A stretch of 64,000 nucleotides of DNA from Paraburkholderia sp. UYCP14C (GTDB lineage Bacteria > Pseudomonadota > Gammaproteobacteria > Burkholderiales > Burkholderiaceae): positions 53,171 to 117,170 of the forward strand of contig NZ_SELS01000026.1 of the NCBI RefSeq assembly GCF_004197395.1. Reading direction: 5' to 3'. Positions within the stretch are counted from its first letter, which is position 1; every line of letters begins with the position of its first letter. The translations under genes were made by a program, and so were the position numbers. Below the pieces are notes generated by a model. The model saw nothing but the letters and a program-made list of their open reading frames with translations, had not been told where the DNA came from and did not search any database. Below, piece after piece: positions 28,682 through 36,946 of this stretch.

Positions 28682-30037
28682 TCAATCCGTCACGGCTTCA
28701 TGCTGGTAGCGCGACACCGGCCGGCGCAAGCCGAGATGCTCGCGCAGCGTGCGGCCTTCGTATTCGTGGCGAAACAGGCCTCTGCGCCGCAATTCCGGCA
28801 ACACGAGCCGGATGAAGTCGTCGAGACTGTTGGGAAGCAACGCCGGCATTACGTTGTAGCCGTCGGCGCCGTAGTTGACGAAACGCTCCTCGAGCGCATC
28901 GGCGATCTGCTGCGGCGTACCGACCAGTTGCCAGTGCCCGCGTGCGCCAGCCACGCGCAGATAAAGCTCGCGGATCGTCAGGTTCTCGCGCCGCGCCAGT
29001 TCGAGGGTCAGCGACTGGCGGCTCTTGCTCGCGTTCGTTTCGGGTAGTTCGGGAATCGGCCCGTCGAGCGGATAGCCCGACAGATCGAAACCGCCGGTCA
29101 GCGCCGATACCAGCGAGAGACCAACCGCAGGGTCGATCAGTGCCTGCAGCGCATCGAACTTTTCGCGCGCCTCGCGCTCGGTCTCGCCGACGATCGGCAT
29201 CACGCCCGGCATGATCTTCAGGTCGTCCGGCTCGCGGCCATACTGCGCGAGACGGCCTTTCACGTCCGCGTAGAACGCGAGCGCATCGTCGAGCGTCTGC
29301 TGCGCGGTAAAGATGACTTCCGCGGTGCGCGCCGCGAGCGCCTTGCCCGCTTCCGACGACCCGGCCTGCACGACGACCGGCCGGCCCTGCGGCGAGCGTT
29401 CGACGTTCAGCGGTCCTCGCACGTTGAAGAACTCCCCGCGATGCTCGAGCACATGGCGTTTCGCCGGTTCGAAGTAGCGGCCCGCGGCCTTGTCGCGCAC
29501 GAACGCATCTTCGTCCCAGCTGTCCCACAGGCCGTCGACCACCTCCGCGAATTCGACCGCGCGCTCGTAGCGCCGCGCGTGGGCGAGATGTTCGTCGAAG
29601 CCGAAGTTCTTCGCCTCGTGCGCGCTCGACGACGTGACGAGATTCCATCCCGCTCGCCCTGCGCTGATGTGATCGAGTGACGCAAACTTGCGCGCGATGT
29701 GATACGGCTCGTTGAAGGTCGTCGAAGCGGTGCCGACGAGGCCGATACGTTCGGTCAACGCGGCCAGTGCCGAGAGCAACGTGATCGGCTCGAACTGAGC
29801 CACATAGCTGTGCGCGGTTCGGCTCAGAAAGTCGACATTGTCGCCACGCGTGCCCGAGCCGTCGGCAAGAAAGACCAGATCGAACTTCGCGGCTTCCGCC
29901 GCCTGGGCGAGTTGCACGTAGTGGCGGAAGTCGCGGCCGGCATCCGCATGCGCGTCCGCATGACGCCACGCGGCGATGTGATGTCCGGTCGGATAGAGAA
30001 ACGCGCCGAGGCGCAGATGTCCTTTGCGTTGGCTCAT
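28682..30037 (-). CDS. NtaA/SnaA/DszA-type FMN-dependent monooxygenase (third)
   Basis: A 451-residue luciferase-like monooxygenase. It has LRLGAFLYPTGHHIAAWRHA, FASLDHISAGRAGWNLVTSS, VVVQAGSSEAGKALAARTAE and the C-terminal RHEYEGRTLREHLGLRRP. It is closer in pattern to 6722-8104 (both share GHHIAAWRH) than to 24992-26314. Upstream on the same strand are remnants of another monooxygenase, a DUF3088 gene and a broken SfnB-like gene, all downstream of the promoter at 31183-31236. It is probably the only working oxygenase left in that unit. Confidence 0.9.
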   Translation of the reverse strand: MSQRKGHLRLGAFLYPTGHHIAAWRHADAHADAGRDFRHYVQLAQAAEAAKFDLVFLADGSGTRGDNVDFLSRTAHSYVAQFEPITLLSALAALTERIGLVGTASTTFNEPYHIARKFASLDHISAGRAGWNLVTSSSAHEAKNFGFDEHLAHARRYERAVEFAEVVDGLWDSWDEDAFVRDKAAGRYFEPAKRHVLEHRGEFFNVRGPLNVERSPQGRPVVVQAGSSEAGKALAARTAEVIFTAQQTLDDALAFYADVKGRLAQYGREPDDLKIMPGVMPIVGETEREAREKFDALQALIDPAVGLSLVSALTGGFDLSGYPLDGPIPELPETNASKSRQSLTLELARRENLTIRELYLRVAGARGHWQLVGTPQQIADALEERFVNYGADGYNVMPALLPNSLDDFIRLVLPELRRRGLFRHEYEGRTLREHLGLRRPVSRYQHEAVTD

Positions 30038-30079
30038 GGTCTGTACAAGTCGTTGTCAGGCGGTAAGGCGGCCGCAACC

Positions 30080-30345
30080 CTATGCGCTGGCGCGCCAGCG
30101 TTGCGGATTGGGTGCACGGGTCAGTCCGACATGCTCGCGCAGCGTTGTGCCTTCGTATTCGCTGCGGAAAATGCCGCGCTGCTGCAAGATCCACACGACG
30201 CCATCGACGAAATCGCACAATCCCCTGGCAGCGCGTCGGGCATCAGGTTGAAACCATCGGCGGCAGCGCCCTCGAACCAGCGCTGGATATCGTCGGCGTT
30301 CAGATGCAGACGGCGCGATGCAGCGAGTGCCGGAAGCTGACTCAT
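30080..30345 (-). pseudogene. C-terminal remnant of an NtaA-type monooxygenase
   Basis: One frame reads [20 protein letters not shown] and another continues DFVDGV...[18 protein letters not shown] to a stop at 30080. Together they match the last 80 or so residues of the intact monooxygenases, with a frameshift near the PDALPG segment and no N-terminal 350 residues. It is a deletion remnant between two working genes. Confidence 0.8.
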
Positions 30346-30366
30346 CGGCGATGTCCTCGCATCGGA

Positions 30367-30711
30367 TCAATGAACTTTCGGAAAGCCGTGCCGCTCGGCG
30401 AGCAGATCGAGGATGCGGCGCGGGTCGGTGACGAAGCGCCGCTCCCCGAGCGACTCGGCATCGGCGGGCGCTGGCTGCTCGTCACCTAACACGAGAGCGG
30501 GCAGCCCCTGATGCGCTTCATCGAGCGCTTCGATCACGGCCTTGCGCGGCCGCTCGAACGGCACGCGCAGCACGTCGAGCCGCGCGACGCGCGCGGGGTC
30601 GCTCGCGAGCAGCCCCTCGATCGGCGCGCCATGCGGACATATGAAGCGCTCACCCGGATGGCGTGGATCGGTGAAGCCCGGTTCCAGCAGGATCAGAAGG
30701 TCTCGGCTCAT
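30367..30711 (-). CDS. DUF3088 family protein
   Basis: A 114-residue protein matching DUF3088: [31 protein letters not shown], and the ending [12 protein letters not shown]. The fold is expected to be thioredoxin-like, but the usual CPHC pair reads CPHG here, so one cysteine is lost. AAGGAAA precedes the ATG at 30711; longer in-frame starts lack it. It lies between a broken SfnB-like gene and a monooxygenase remnant in the unit from 31.2 kb. The function is unknown. Confidence 0.75.
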   Translation of the reverse strand: MSRDLLILLEPGFTDPRHPGERFICPHGAPIEGLLASDPARVARLDVLRVPFERPRKAVIEALDEAHQGLPALVLGDEQPAPADAESLGERRFVTDPRRILDLLAERHGFPKVH

Positions 30712-30817
30712 TTTGTGGGTTTCCTTGCGAATTCGATCGCGCGCTTGTTGGAAGACTGGCGGCGCTATCTCGTCGCCGCGAAGATTGCGGATGGATCTGC
30801 CTGCCTCACGGCTAGTG

Positions 30818-31066
30818 CTAGAAAACACGCCCTTCCGTCAGGTGGGTCGTCACGCCGTTCAGTTCATAGTCGCCGATCACGCGCGCTTTGTGCTGCAGCG
30901 GGTTGCGATTGAAGATCGTGCGCAGATTGCGCCAGTGCCGGTCGAAGTTGTGCACGCGCGACGTGGCCGACGCGCCGCCCGCCTCGAACATCCGTTCGGC
31001 CGAGTAGAGCGCGAGCTTGCTGACGACGAGCTGCGTGCGGGCGGTCGCCAGCGAGCCTCCAGCACG
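30818..31066 (-). pseudogene. C-terminal remnant of an SfnB/DszC-type flavoprotein
   Basis: The segment LATARTQLVVSKLALYSAER...FDRHWRNLRTIFNRNPLQHKARVIGDYELNG matches the last 80 residues of the SfnB-like proteins in this window (compare 49123-50415). The N-terminal 300 residues are absent. An open frame runs up to 31165 (MNVDVWDTFAG), but that part is not recognisable, so the gene looks internally deleted behind its own promoter. Confidence 0.75.
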
Positions 31067-31182
31067 AGCGTCAGCAGCGGTGTTCCGTTGATCGGGTGCA
31101 GGCATTCGTCGTTCCTCATGCTGGACAGGCAGACCGGCAAACGTGTCCCAGACGTCGACGTTCATCGACAGGGCAGCGTGCC

Positions 31183-31236
31183 AGTATAGGGACGTGGGTT
31201 GCCGCAGATAACAACCGATTTGCGCTTACGTTATTC
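31183..31236 (-). promoter_or_regulatory. Promoter/operator of the 28.7-31.2 kb unit (duplicate of 13.3 kb)
   Basis: Minus-strand TTATCT (31206-31211), 17 bases, TATACT (31183-31188). The dyad of GATAAC and GTTATTC arms (31207-31236) encloses GCGCTTA. Compared with 13282-13335, the 31-base operator differs at about four positions and the promoter spacing is the same. Similarity continues past the dyad on the far side (TGCAATGAAAAC against TGCTATGAAGAC). Confidence 0.65.
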
Positions 31237-31584
31237 GCGTGTCTGCAATGAAAACGCACTGTGCCTTCGCTGTGCGACGGGCACCACGCGAATCTGCACA
31301 AGCCCCGTGCGCAACTGAGGATACAGCGACGGCCAAGTCTGCCATCACGATCGCGAGCATGCTGACGCAGGATGCAAACCGTGCAGGAAAACCGGCGTAC
31401 TTAAAGAATCAGAAATGCCTGACCTGCCCGCGTCGCGAGCGGCGGGAAATAAGAGCAGGCCCAACGATCGACGGGCGAAACGGGGATGAAGTTCGAGGCC
31501 GCTGCGATGTCGCTTCAGCAGGCGCGAGGCACGACGCCGGTTGGCGCCATGCCTCGCGTAAGAGCACGACAGATGCCGGACCGT
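31237..31584. other. Gene-free stretch between two minus-strand units
   Basis: About 350 bases without a convincing gene. A plus-strand frame opens MKTHCAFAVRR just beside the operator, similar to MKTDC... beside the copy at 13347, but it runs on into antisense sequence and is not called. Near the left gene end lies the hairpin at 31523-31558. Confidence 0.5.
31523..31558. terminator. Hairpin after the encapsulin operon
   Basis: A perfect 9-base-pair stem CGCGAGGCA/TGCCTCGCG with a loop that itself can pair (GGCGCC region), 27 bases after the cysteine desulfurase stop. There is no T-run, so it is at best a weak or Rho-assisted terminator. Confidence 0.4.
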
Positions 31585-33654
31585 TCAGGCCCGCCGTGCG
31601 GACAGATGGCGAATCACCGACACCATCGCGTCCACTTCATCGCACGTGTTGTAGAACGCCAGCGAAGGACGCACCGTCGCTTCCAGTCCAAAACGACGCA
31701 GGATCGGCTGCGCGCAGTGATGTCCCGAGCGCACCGCGATACCTTCTTGCGACAGCGCACGCCCAACCTCTTCGGTTTCATAGCCCTTCAGCACGAAAGA
31801 CAGCACACTCGCCTTGTCGCGCGCGGTACCGACGAGCCTCACCCCCGCGACGGGCGCGAGCGCATGCGTCGCGTACTCGAGCAGATCGTGCTCATAGCGC
31901 GCGATATTCTCGATGCCGACGCGCTCAACGTAGTCGAGCGCGGCGCCGAGTCCCACCGCGTCGGCAATATTGCCGGTGCCTGCCTCGAAGCGGTTCGGCG
32001 GCGGCTGGAACACCGTGCGCTCGAACGTCACGTCGGCGATCATGTTGCCGCCGCCCTGCCATGGCGGCATGTCGTCGAGAATCGCGCGCTTGCCGTAGAC
32101 CACGCCGATGCCCGTCGGACCGAAGATCTTGTGACCCGAGAACACGAAGAAGTCGGCGTCGAGCGCCTGCACGTCGACGCGCATGTGCGAGACCGACTGC
32201 GCGCCGTCCACGAGCGCCTTCGCCCCTACCCGATGCGCGAGTTCGACGATCTCGCGCACCGGCACCACCGTTCCGAGCGCATTGGATACCTGGGTAACCG
32301 AAACGATCTTGGTGCGGTCATTCAGCAGCTTGCGGTATTCATCGAGCAGCACCTGCCCCGAATCGTCGACGGGAATCACGCGCAGCTTCGCGCCCGTTTG
32401 CGCCGCGAGTTGCTGCCACGGCACGATATTGGCGTGATGCTCGAGATGCGACACGACGATTTCATCGCCGGCGCCGACGTTACTTACGCCCCACGTCTTC
32501 GCAATCAGGTTGATCGCCTCGGTCGTGCCGCGCACGAACACGATCTCGTCCGGCGACGACGCGCCGATGAAGCGCTGCACCTTGCTGCGGGCGTCTTCGT
32601 ATGCATCCGTCGCACGGCCCGCGAGCGTATGCGCGGCGCGATGGATGTTCGAGTTTTCGTGCGCGTAGAAATACGCGAGCCGGTCGATCACGGACTGCGG
32701 CTTTTGCGTTGTCGCCGCGTTATCGAACCAGATCAGCTGCTTGCCGTTCACGCGCTCCTGAAGAATCGGAAAATCACGGCGAATCGCGTTGACGTCGAAC
32801 GGCGGGCGGCCTGCCGGTGTGCCTGCCGCGAGCGCGCGTGAATCGGCGTTGCCCTGCGTGCCCTCGACGAAGTACGGCGCGCCGCCACGAGGCAAACCAA
32901 GCGGATCGTCAACCGGCGCGAAGCGATGAATCGACAGCAACTCGCGCAACTCGTCCTCGCCAGGAAGTCCGAATGAACCGGGTGCGGCAGCGCCGCTCGC
33001 GGGTACCGCGATCTGCTGATCGGGACGCGACCAGCCATGCGCCGGCGCCTGCATGAAATAGTAGGGCGACGCGGACGCCACGCGGTCTTGCGCGGGTGGC
33101 TGTGATGACGCGGCCAGATGCTGCGCACTGCCCGCAGTGCCTGACGCCCCGTCCAGCACCGGCGGCACGCCAAGCGCCGTTCCACCGGCGCGCGGCTCGA
33201 GCGCGGGCGCAATCATCGCGACATTGTCGGGCAGGCCGTTCTGCGCGGCCGCGTGCGGCACCAGCGCCGGAGCGCGGTTGCCAAGCGACAGCACATGCGT
33301 GGGCGCCGAAGGCAGCAAATTCGCACCCGGCACCTTGCCTTGCGGCAATGACAGGCCTGGCACACCCGTGCCCGTGCCACCGGGACCGGCGAGCGGCGAA
33401 CCCGCCGGAGCCGGATTGCCGAGCGACGACAGTATTGGCGCGGCCGCCGGCAACGCCGAAGCGACTCCGCCAACCGCGCCGCTACCTGCCGACACCTCCG
33501 GGGTAGACGCGCCGCCCGGCAACGCGCTGAAGAACTCGGTCGCGAGGCGTGCGAGCAGCGCCGGATCAGGCATTCCCGCCGGCAACACGGACGGCGGCAC
33601 CACCGACGACGCCCCCGCGCTGAGCGGACTACCGGTAGGTGTCTGGATAGTCAT
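31585..33654 (-). CDS. Family 2A encapsulin cargo cysteine desulfurase
   Basis: A 689-residue pyridoxal-phosphate enzyme that takes sulfur from cysteine as a persulfide, packed in an encapsulin shell. Residues about 1-285 are a long, disordered Pro/Ala/Gly-rich encapsulation domain with short conserved islands: LLARLATEFFSALPG (33-47), PYYF (197-200), DELRELLS (234-241) and GAPYF (258-262). The catalytic part (286-689) is SufS/CsdA-like: NAATTQKPQ, the PLP lysine in SGHKIFGPTG (K509) and the catalytic cysteine in RSGHHCAQP (C647). It overlaps the shell gene by 26 bases. Homologous pairs are known to load this enzyme and store elemental sulfur. Confidence 0.96.
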   Translation of the reverse strand: MTIQTPTGSPLSAGASSVVPPSVLPAGMPDPALLARLATEFFSALPGGASTPEVSAGSGAVGGVASALPAAAPILSSLGNPAPAGSPLAGPGGTGTGVPGLSLPQGKVPGANLLPSAPTHVLSLGNRAPALVPHAAAQNGLPDNVAMIAPALEPRAGGTALGVPPVLDGASGTAGSAQHLAASSQPPAQDRVASASPYYFMQAPAHGWSRPDQQIAVPASGAAAPGSFGLPGEDELRELLSIHRFAPVDDPLGLPRGGAPYFVEGTQGNADSRALAAGTPAGRPPFDVNAIRRDFPILQERVNGKQLIWFDNAATTQKPQSVIDRLAYFYAHENSNIHRAAHTLAGRATDAYEDARSKVQRFIGASSPDEIVFVRGTTEAINLIAKTWGVSNVGAGDEIVVSHLEHHANIVPWQQLAAQTGAKLRVIPVDDSGQVLLDEYRKLLNDRTKIVSVTQVSNALGTVVPVREIVELAHRVGAKALVDGAQSVSHMRVDVQALDADFFVFSGHKIFGPTGIGVVYGKRAILDDMPPWQGGGNMIADVTFERTVFQPPPNRFEAGTGNIADAVGLGAALDYVERVGIENIARYEHDLLEYATHALAPVAGVRLVGTARDKASVLSFVLKGYETEEVGRALSQEGIAVRSGHHCAQPILRRFGLEATVRPSLAFYNTCDEVDAMVSVIRHLSARRA

Positions 33655-34561
33655 GGTATTTGCCGATCTCTACGTCGTCGAGCACTGCGAGCGCATCGGG
33701 TGAATGAACGGCGAGCGAGCAATACAGCGAGATCAGATACGACGCGATCGCCTGGTTGTTGATGCCCATGAAACGCACCGACAGCCCCGGACCCTGCTCT
33801 CCCGCGACGCCCGGCTGATAGAGACCGACCACGCCCTGACGCTTGTCGCCGACCCGCACCAGCAGAATCTTCGTCTTGCCATCGGCGACCGGCACCTTGT
33901 CCGACGGAATGAGCGGAACGCCGCGCCACGTGATGAACTGCGAGCCGAACAGGCTGACCGTCGGCGGCGGTACGCCGCGGCGCGTGCACTCGCGGCCGAA
34001 CGCCGCGATCGCGAGCGGATGCGTGAGGAAAAACGCCGGCTCCTTCCAGACTTTCGTCAGCAACTCGTCGAGATCGTCCGGGGTCGGTGCGCCCGTCAGC
34101 GGAAATATGCGCTGTTCTTCATCGACGTTCGCGAGCAGACCGTAGTCCGGATTGTTGATGAGCTGGCTTTCCTGCACTTCCTTGATCGTCTCGATCGTCA
34201 GACGCAGCTGTTCCTTGATCTGATCGTGCGGACTGCTGTACAGATCGGAGATGCGCGTGTGCACGTCGAGCACCGTGCTAACCGCATTGAGAAAGTACTC
34301 GCGCGGATTTTCCTCGTACGGAACGTAGGTCGTGGGCAGCGTGCTTTCATCTTCGCGCGCGGTGCAGGCGGCCTGAACGGCTTCAGGGTCCTTCACACGG
34401 TTCAGACGATAGATGCCCGCCTCGACGGGCACCCATTGAAGCAGATGGGTCAGCCAGCGTGGCGTGATGGTGGAAAGCTGCGGGACTGTTTTGGTGGCGT
34501 TGGCTAGTTGCCGTGCTGCGTTATCGCCAAGCGCGGTCTGGCCGCTCGCTGACGTCGACAT
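33629..34561 (-). CDS. srpI: Family 2A encapsulin shell protein SrpI
   Basis: A 310-residue HK97-fold shell protein of family 2A, known from cyanobacterial SrpI, which is induced by sulfur starvation. Family landmarks: RQLANATKTVPQ and PRWLTHLL near the N-arm, VDVHTRISDLYSSPHDQI (E-loop region), GAPTPDDLDELL, AFGRECTRRGVPPPTVSLFG, TWRGVPLIPSDKVP and the C-terminal LYCSLAV. Length is normal. GGAG precedes the ATG. A promoter lies at 34615-34643, so shell and cargo can be expressed apart from the genes upstream. Sixty subunits are expected to form a T=1 shell about 25 nm wide. Confidence 0.96.
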   Translation of the reverse strand: MSTSASGQTALGDNAARQLANATKTVPQLSTITPRWLTHLLQWVPVEAGIYRLNRVKDPEAVQAACTAREDESTLPTTYVPYEENPREYFLNAVSTVLDVHTRISDLYSSPHDQIKEQLRLTIETIKEVQESQLINNPDYGLLANVDEEQRIFPLTGAPTPDDLDELLTKVWKEPAFFLTHPLAIAAFGRECTRRGVPPPTVSLFGSQFITWRGVPLIPSDKVPVADGKTKILLVRVGDKRQGVVGLYQPGVAGEQGPGLSVRFMGINNQAIASYLISLYCSLAVHSPDALAVLDDVEIGKYHDYPDTYR

Positions 34562-34614
34562 ACGAAGGCTCCAGGTTTATAGAAGAAAAACGGGAATGCT
34601 TATGACGGCAGGGA

Positions 34615-34659
34615 ATTATCAGGAGACTCAAATACTGGCTCAACATGCTATAGCCATCA
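34615..34659 (-). promoter_or_regulatory. Probable srpI promoter with upstream 12-base element
   Basis: Minus-strand TTGAGC (34638-34643), 17 bases, GATAAT (34615-34620). Immediately upstream, CTATAGCCATCA (plus-strand text, 34648-34659) is repeated exactly at 36581-36592, upstream of the rhodanese gene of the same cluster. The shared 12-mer may be a binding site for the XRE protein encoded next door. Confidence 0.55.
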
Positions 34660-34747
34660 TCACGCGTGCAACCGGCCCTGCTTCCCGTCGCGACGCGGCT
34701 TACCTGTGCCCGTGAAGCACTTTGGATTCAATCCTGGAACGCAACGA

Positions 34748-35017
34748 TCAGGCGGGAAGCCGGGATGACGCGGCGCCCCGCTCGTACGTGGACGCATCGG
34801 CCGTCGACGACGCGCACAGCAGCGTCGCGATCGGCACGTTGAGCGCGCGCGCCAGCTTGTCGGCCGTAACGATCGACGCGATCGCACTACCCCGTTCGAT
34901 CTCGCCGACATACGACCGGTTTAGCCCCGCGTGCTCGGCAAGCTGCTCCTGCGACCACGACAGCGCTTCGCGCAAGGACCGCACCGTCGCCCCGAAGTCG
35001 CGCACAAGTGCTGTCAT
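34748..35017 (-). CDS. XRE family regulator in the encapsulin operon
   Basis: An 89-residue helix-turn-helix protein: VRSLREALSWSQEQLAEHAG, then NRSYVGEIERGSAIASI, a classic XRE/Cro domain. It has almost nothing beyond the DNA-binding domain. Its start overlaps the stop of the serine acetyltransferase gene (ATGA), and srpI follows after a gap of 186 bases with its own promoter. It probably tunes shell or whole-cluster expression. The signal it senses is unknown. Confidence 0.88.
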   Translation of the reverse strand: MTALVRDFGATVRSLREALSWSQEQLAEHAGLNRSYVGEIERGSAIASIVTADKLARALNVPIATLLCASSTADASTYERGAASSRLPA

Positions 35018-35970
35018 CCCGGTACCTCCGCCGATATCGCGTTGGCGGCCGGCGCCGCCGCTCGCGCCGATTCACTGCGCAGTACCGCCTGGCTGACGTG
35101 CGATCCCGGCGCGACATCGTGCGTGATCCACACGTTGCCGCCGATCGTCGCGCCACGTCCGATCGTCACACGGCCAAGAATCGTCGCGCCCGCGTAGATG
35201 ACGACGTCGTCCTCGACGATCGGATGGCGCGCGAGCCCCTTCTCCGGGTGACCGTTCTCGTTGAGCGGAAAACGCTTCGCGCCGAGCGTCACCGCTTGGT
35301 ACACGCGCACCCGCTCGCCGATCACGGAGGTCTCGCCGATCACGACACCGGTGCCGTGATCGATAAAAAAGCCTGAGCCGATTCGCGCACCCGGATGAAT
35401 GTCGATACCGGTTTGCGCATGCGCGAGTTCGGCGACGATCCGCGCGAGCAAGGGCAGGCCAAGGCCATAGAGCTCGTGAGCGAGCCGATGATGAATCATC
35501 GCGAGCACGCCGGGATAGCACAGCAGCACCTCGTCGACGCTGCCGGCCGCGGGATCGCCGTGGTACGCCGCGATCACGTCGGTATCGAGCAGCGAGCGAA
35601 TCGCGGGCAGGCGCCGCGAGAATGCGCGGATCGCTTCGATCGCGCGGCTTTCTATCGCATCGCCATCGATTCTTTCGCGCCGTGCCGCGTATTGCAGTTC
35701 GAGCCGCGCCTGCGCCAGAAGACCGTTCAACGCTGCATCGAGCGCGTGCGCGACGTAGAAGTTTTCACTTTCCTGTCGCAGGTCGGGCGGCCCGAGCCGC
35801 ATGGGAAACAGCGCGCCCTTCAGCGCGTCGATGACGGTTGCGAGTGCGTCGCGCGACGGCAGATCGCGGCCGCCTGGCTCCAGCGCGCGACGCTGCACGT
35901 CACGCCATTGTTGCCGGACCGTCTGTAACGATCCGGCGATGTCGTCGATATCGAATGCCGCCACTGCCAT
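35014..35970 (-). CDS. Serine O-acetyltransferase, EpsC type
   Basis: A 318-residue enzyme that makes O-acetylserine, the carbon precursor of cysteine and the usual inducer ligand of CysB. After a helical N-terminal domain the left-handed beta-helix begins near residue 190: TGIDIHPGARIGSGFFIDHGTG is followed by GETSVIGERVRVYQAVTLGA and the late GGNVWITHDVAPGS. This is the EpsC-type branch found with family 2A encapsulins. AAGGAG precedes the ATG. It lies between the rhodanese and XRE genes and would supply cysteine for the encapsulated desulfurase. Confidence 0.94.
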   Translation of the reverse strand: MAVAAFDIDDIAGSLQTVRQQWRDVQRRALEPGGRDLPSRDALATVIDALKGALFPMRLGPPDLRQESENFYVAHALDAALNGLLAQARLELQYAARRERIDGDAIESRAIEAIRAFSRRLPAIRSLLDTDVIAAYHGDPAAGSVDEVLLCYPGVLAMIHHRLAHELYGLGLPLLARIVAELAHAQTGIDIHPGARIGSGFFIDHGTGVVIGETSVIGERVRVYQAVTLGAKRFPLNENGHPEKGLARHPIVEDDVVIYAGATILGRVTIGRGATIGGNVWITHDVAPGSHVSQAVLRSESARAAAPAANAISAEVPG

Positions 35971-36065
35971 GCTCCTTGTTTTTGACTACCGGCAAGCGGC
36001 TTGTCAGGCTGCTGCGCCTCGTTGCGCGACGCGCGTGCATACCCGAAGACGCAGACCCGCTCGCG

Positions 36066-36533
36066 CTAGTCCTGCACCCATGGCAGATCGTGAAAGCGCC
36101 AGCCATTCACCGCGCCGCGATGCTGGCCGTCGTTCAGATCCCCTTCGAAACCTTCCAGCACGTTGAAAACCTGCGTGAAGCCCGCCTTGGCCGCCGCTTC
36201 GGCCGCCAGCGCCGAGCGATTACCGCTGCGGCACAAAAGCAGAACGACCGCGTCCTTGCCGGCTTTCGCTTCGAGCTCGCGCGCGAAACGCGGATTGCGC
36301 GTGAGACTCGTGCCCGTCGCCCACGGCACGTGCACCGTGCCCGGCACATGGCCGACGAACTTGCGCTCCTCTGCCGTTCGCACATCCACCAGCAGCGCAG
36401 CGCCACTGGAGAAAAGCGCCCATGCGTCCTGCGGCGCGACGCCGCCGGCATACGGGAGCCCTGCCGTTGCCGCCTTTTCGCGTGCCGTCTCGAGCACTGC
36501 GTGGACCGGTCGTTGTTCGAGTACTGCTGTCAT
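36066..36533 (-). CDS. Rhodanese-like sulfurtransferase of the encapsulin cluster
   Basis: A 155-residue single-domain rhodanese. The active-site loop is CRSGNRS with the nucleophile at C101; LLVDVRTAEERKFVGHVPG opens the domain. The start at 36533 has AAGGAGG at ideal distance; the longer frame to 36590 does not. It is the first gene of the encapsulin cluster. It could pass sulfane sulfur to or from the stored pool. Rhodaneses are known companions of family 2A encapsulins. Confidence 0.94.
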   Translation of the reverse strand: MTAVLEQRPVHAVLETAREKAATAGLPYAGGVAPQDAWALFSSGAALLVDVRTAEERKFVGHVPGTVHVPWATGTSLTRNPRFARELEAKAGKDAVVLLLCRSGNRSALAAEAAAKAGFTQVFNVLEGFEGDLNDGQHRGAVNGWRFHDLPWVQD

Positions 36534-36946
36534 GTCGCCTCCTTGGTGATGGAAATTGCCGCCACAGCGCGGCAAACCGTCTATAGCCATCAGAAGCCAT
36601 CAGAAGCGATCATGAGCCAGGTGGTAGGGGCAGCAGAACCAATCAAATTTCATTTCTAAAGATCGGCAAATGGAATGGAGGTGTCAGAGTCCGGCGGGGC
36701 GGTGGAATAAGCACTTTATGAAAAACGTCGCAGCCCTGGGGCGCTCATCAAGCTCAATGCTTGCAGCGGGCGCGAGATGCGACAGCCTCGCAGAGCGGCA
36801 CGCGCACATGCGTGCGCGATAAAGACAGCGTTCCATGTTATTTGCGCGGCGGTCAGCCGCTCTCTACGATCTATTGATCCGCACCTCTTCAGGTCGTGCG
36901 CACCTTCGCTCTCTTGATCGCAACAACGCTCCACTATGCCAGTCGC
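36534..36946. other. Control region upstream of the encapsulin cluster
   Basis: About 410 bases without a gene. It holds the 12-mer CTATAGCCATCA at 36581-36592 (also before srpI), a short tandem repeat of CATCAGAAGC (36589-36609 region) and, farther out, a perfect hairpin CGCGCAC-ATGC-GTGCGCG (36801-36818) without a T-run. The promoter must be here, but I cannot place it with confidence. Confidence 0.45.

Noticed and set aside
31239-32297. Plus-strand frame of 352 codons opposite the cysteine desulfurase, starting MSAMKTHC
   Set aside because: After the first 20 or so codons it is the antisense of a clear gene with shadow composition. Only its start, beside the duplicated operator, is of interest.
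36801-36818. Perfect hairpin CGCGCAC-ATGC-GTGCGCG as an intrinsic terminator
   Set aside because: No T-run on either side and no gene ending near it in the right direction; left as a bare inverted repeat in the intergenic entry.
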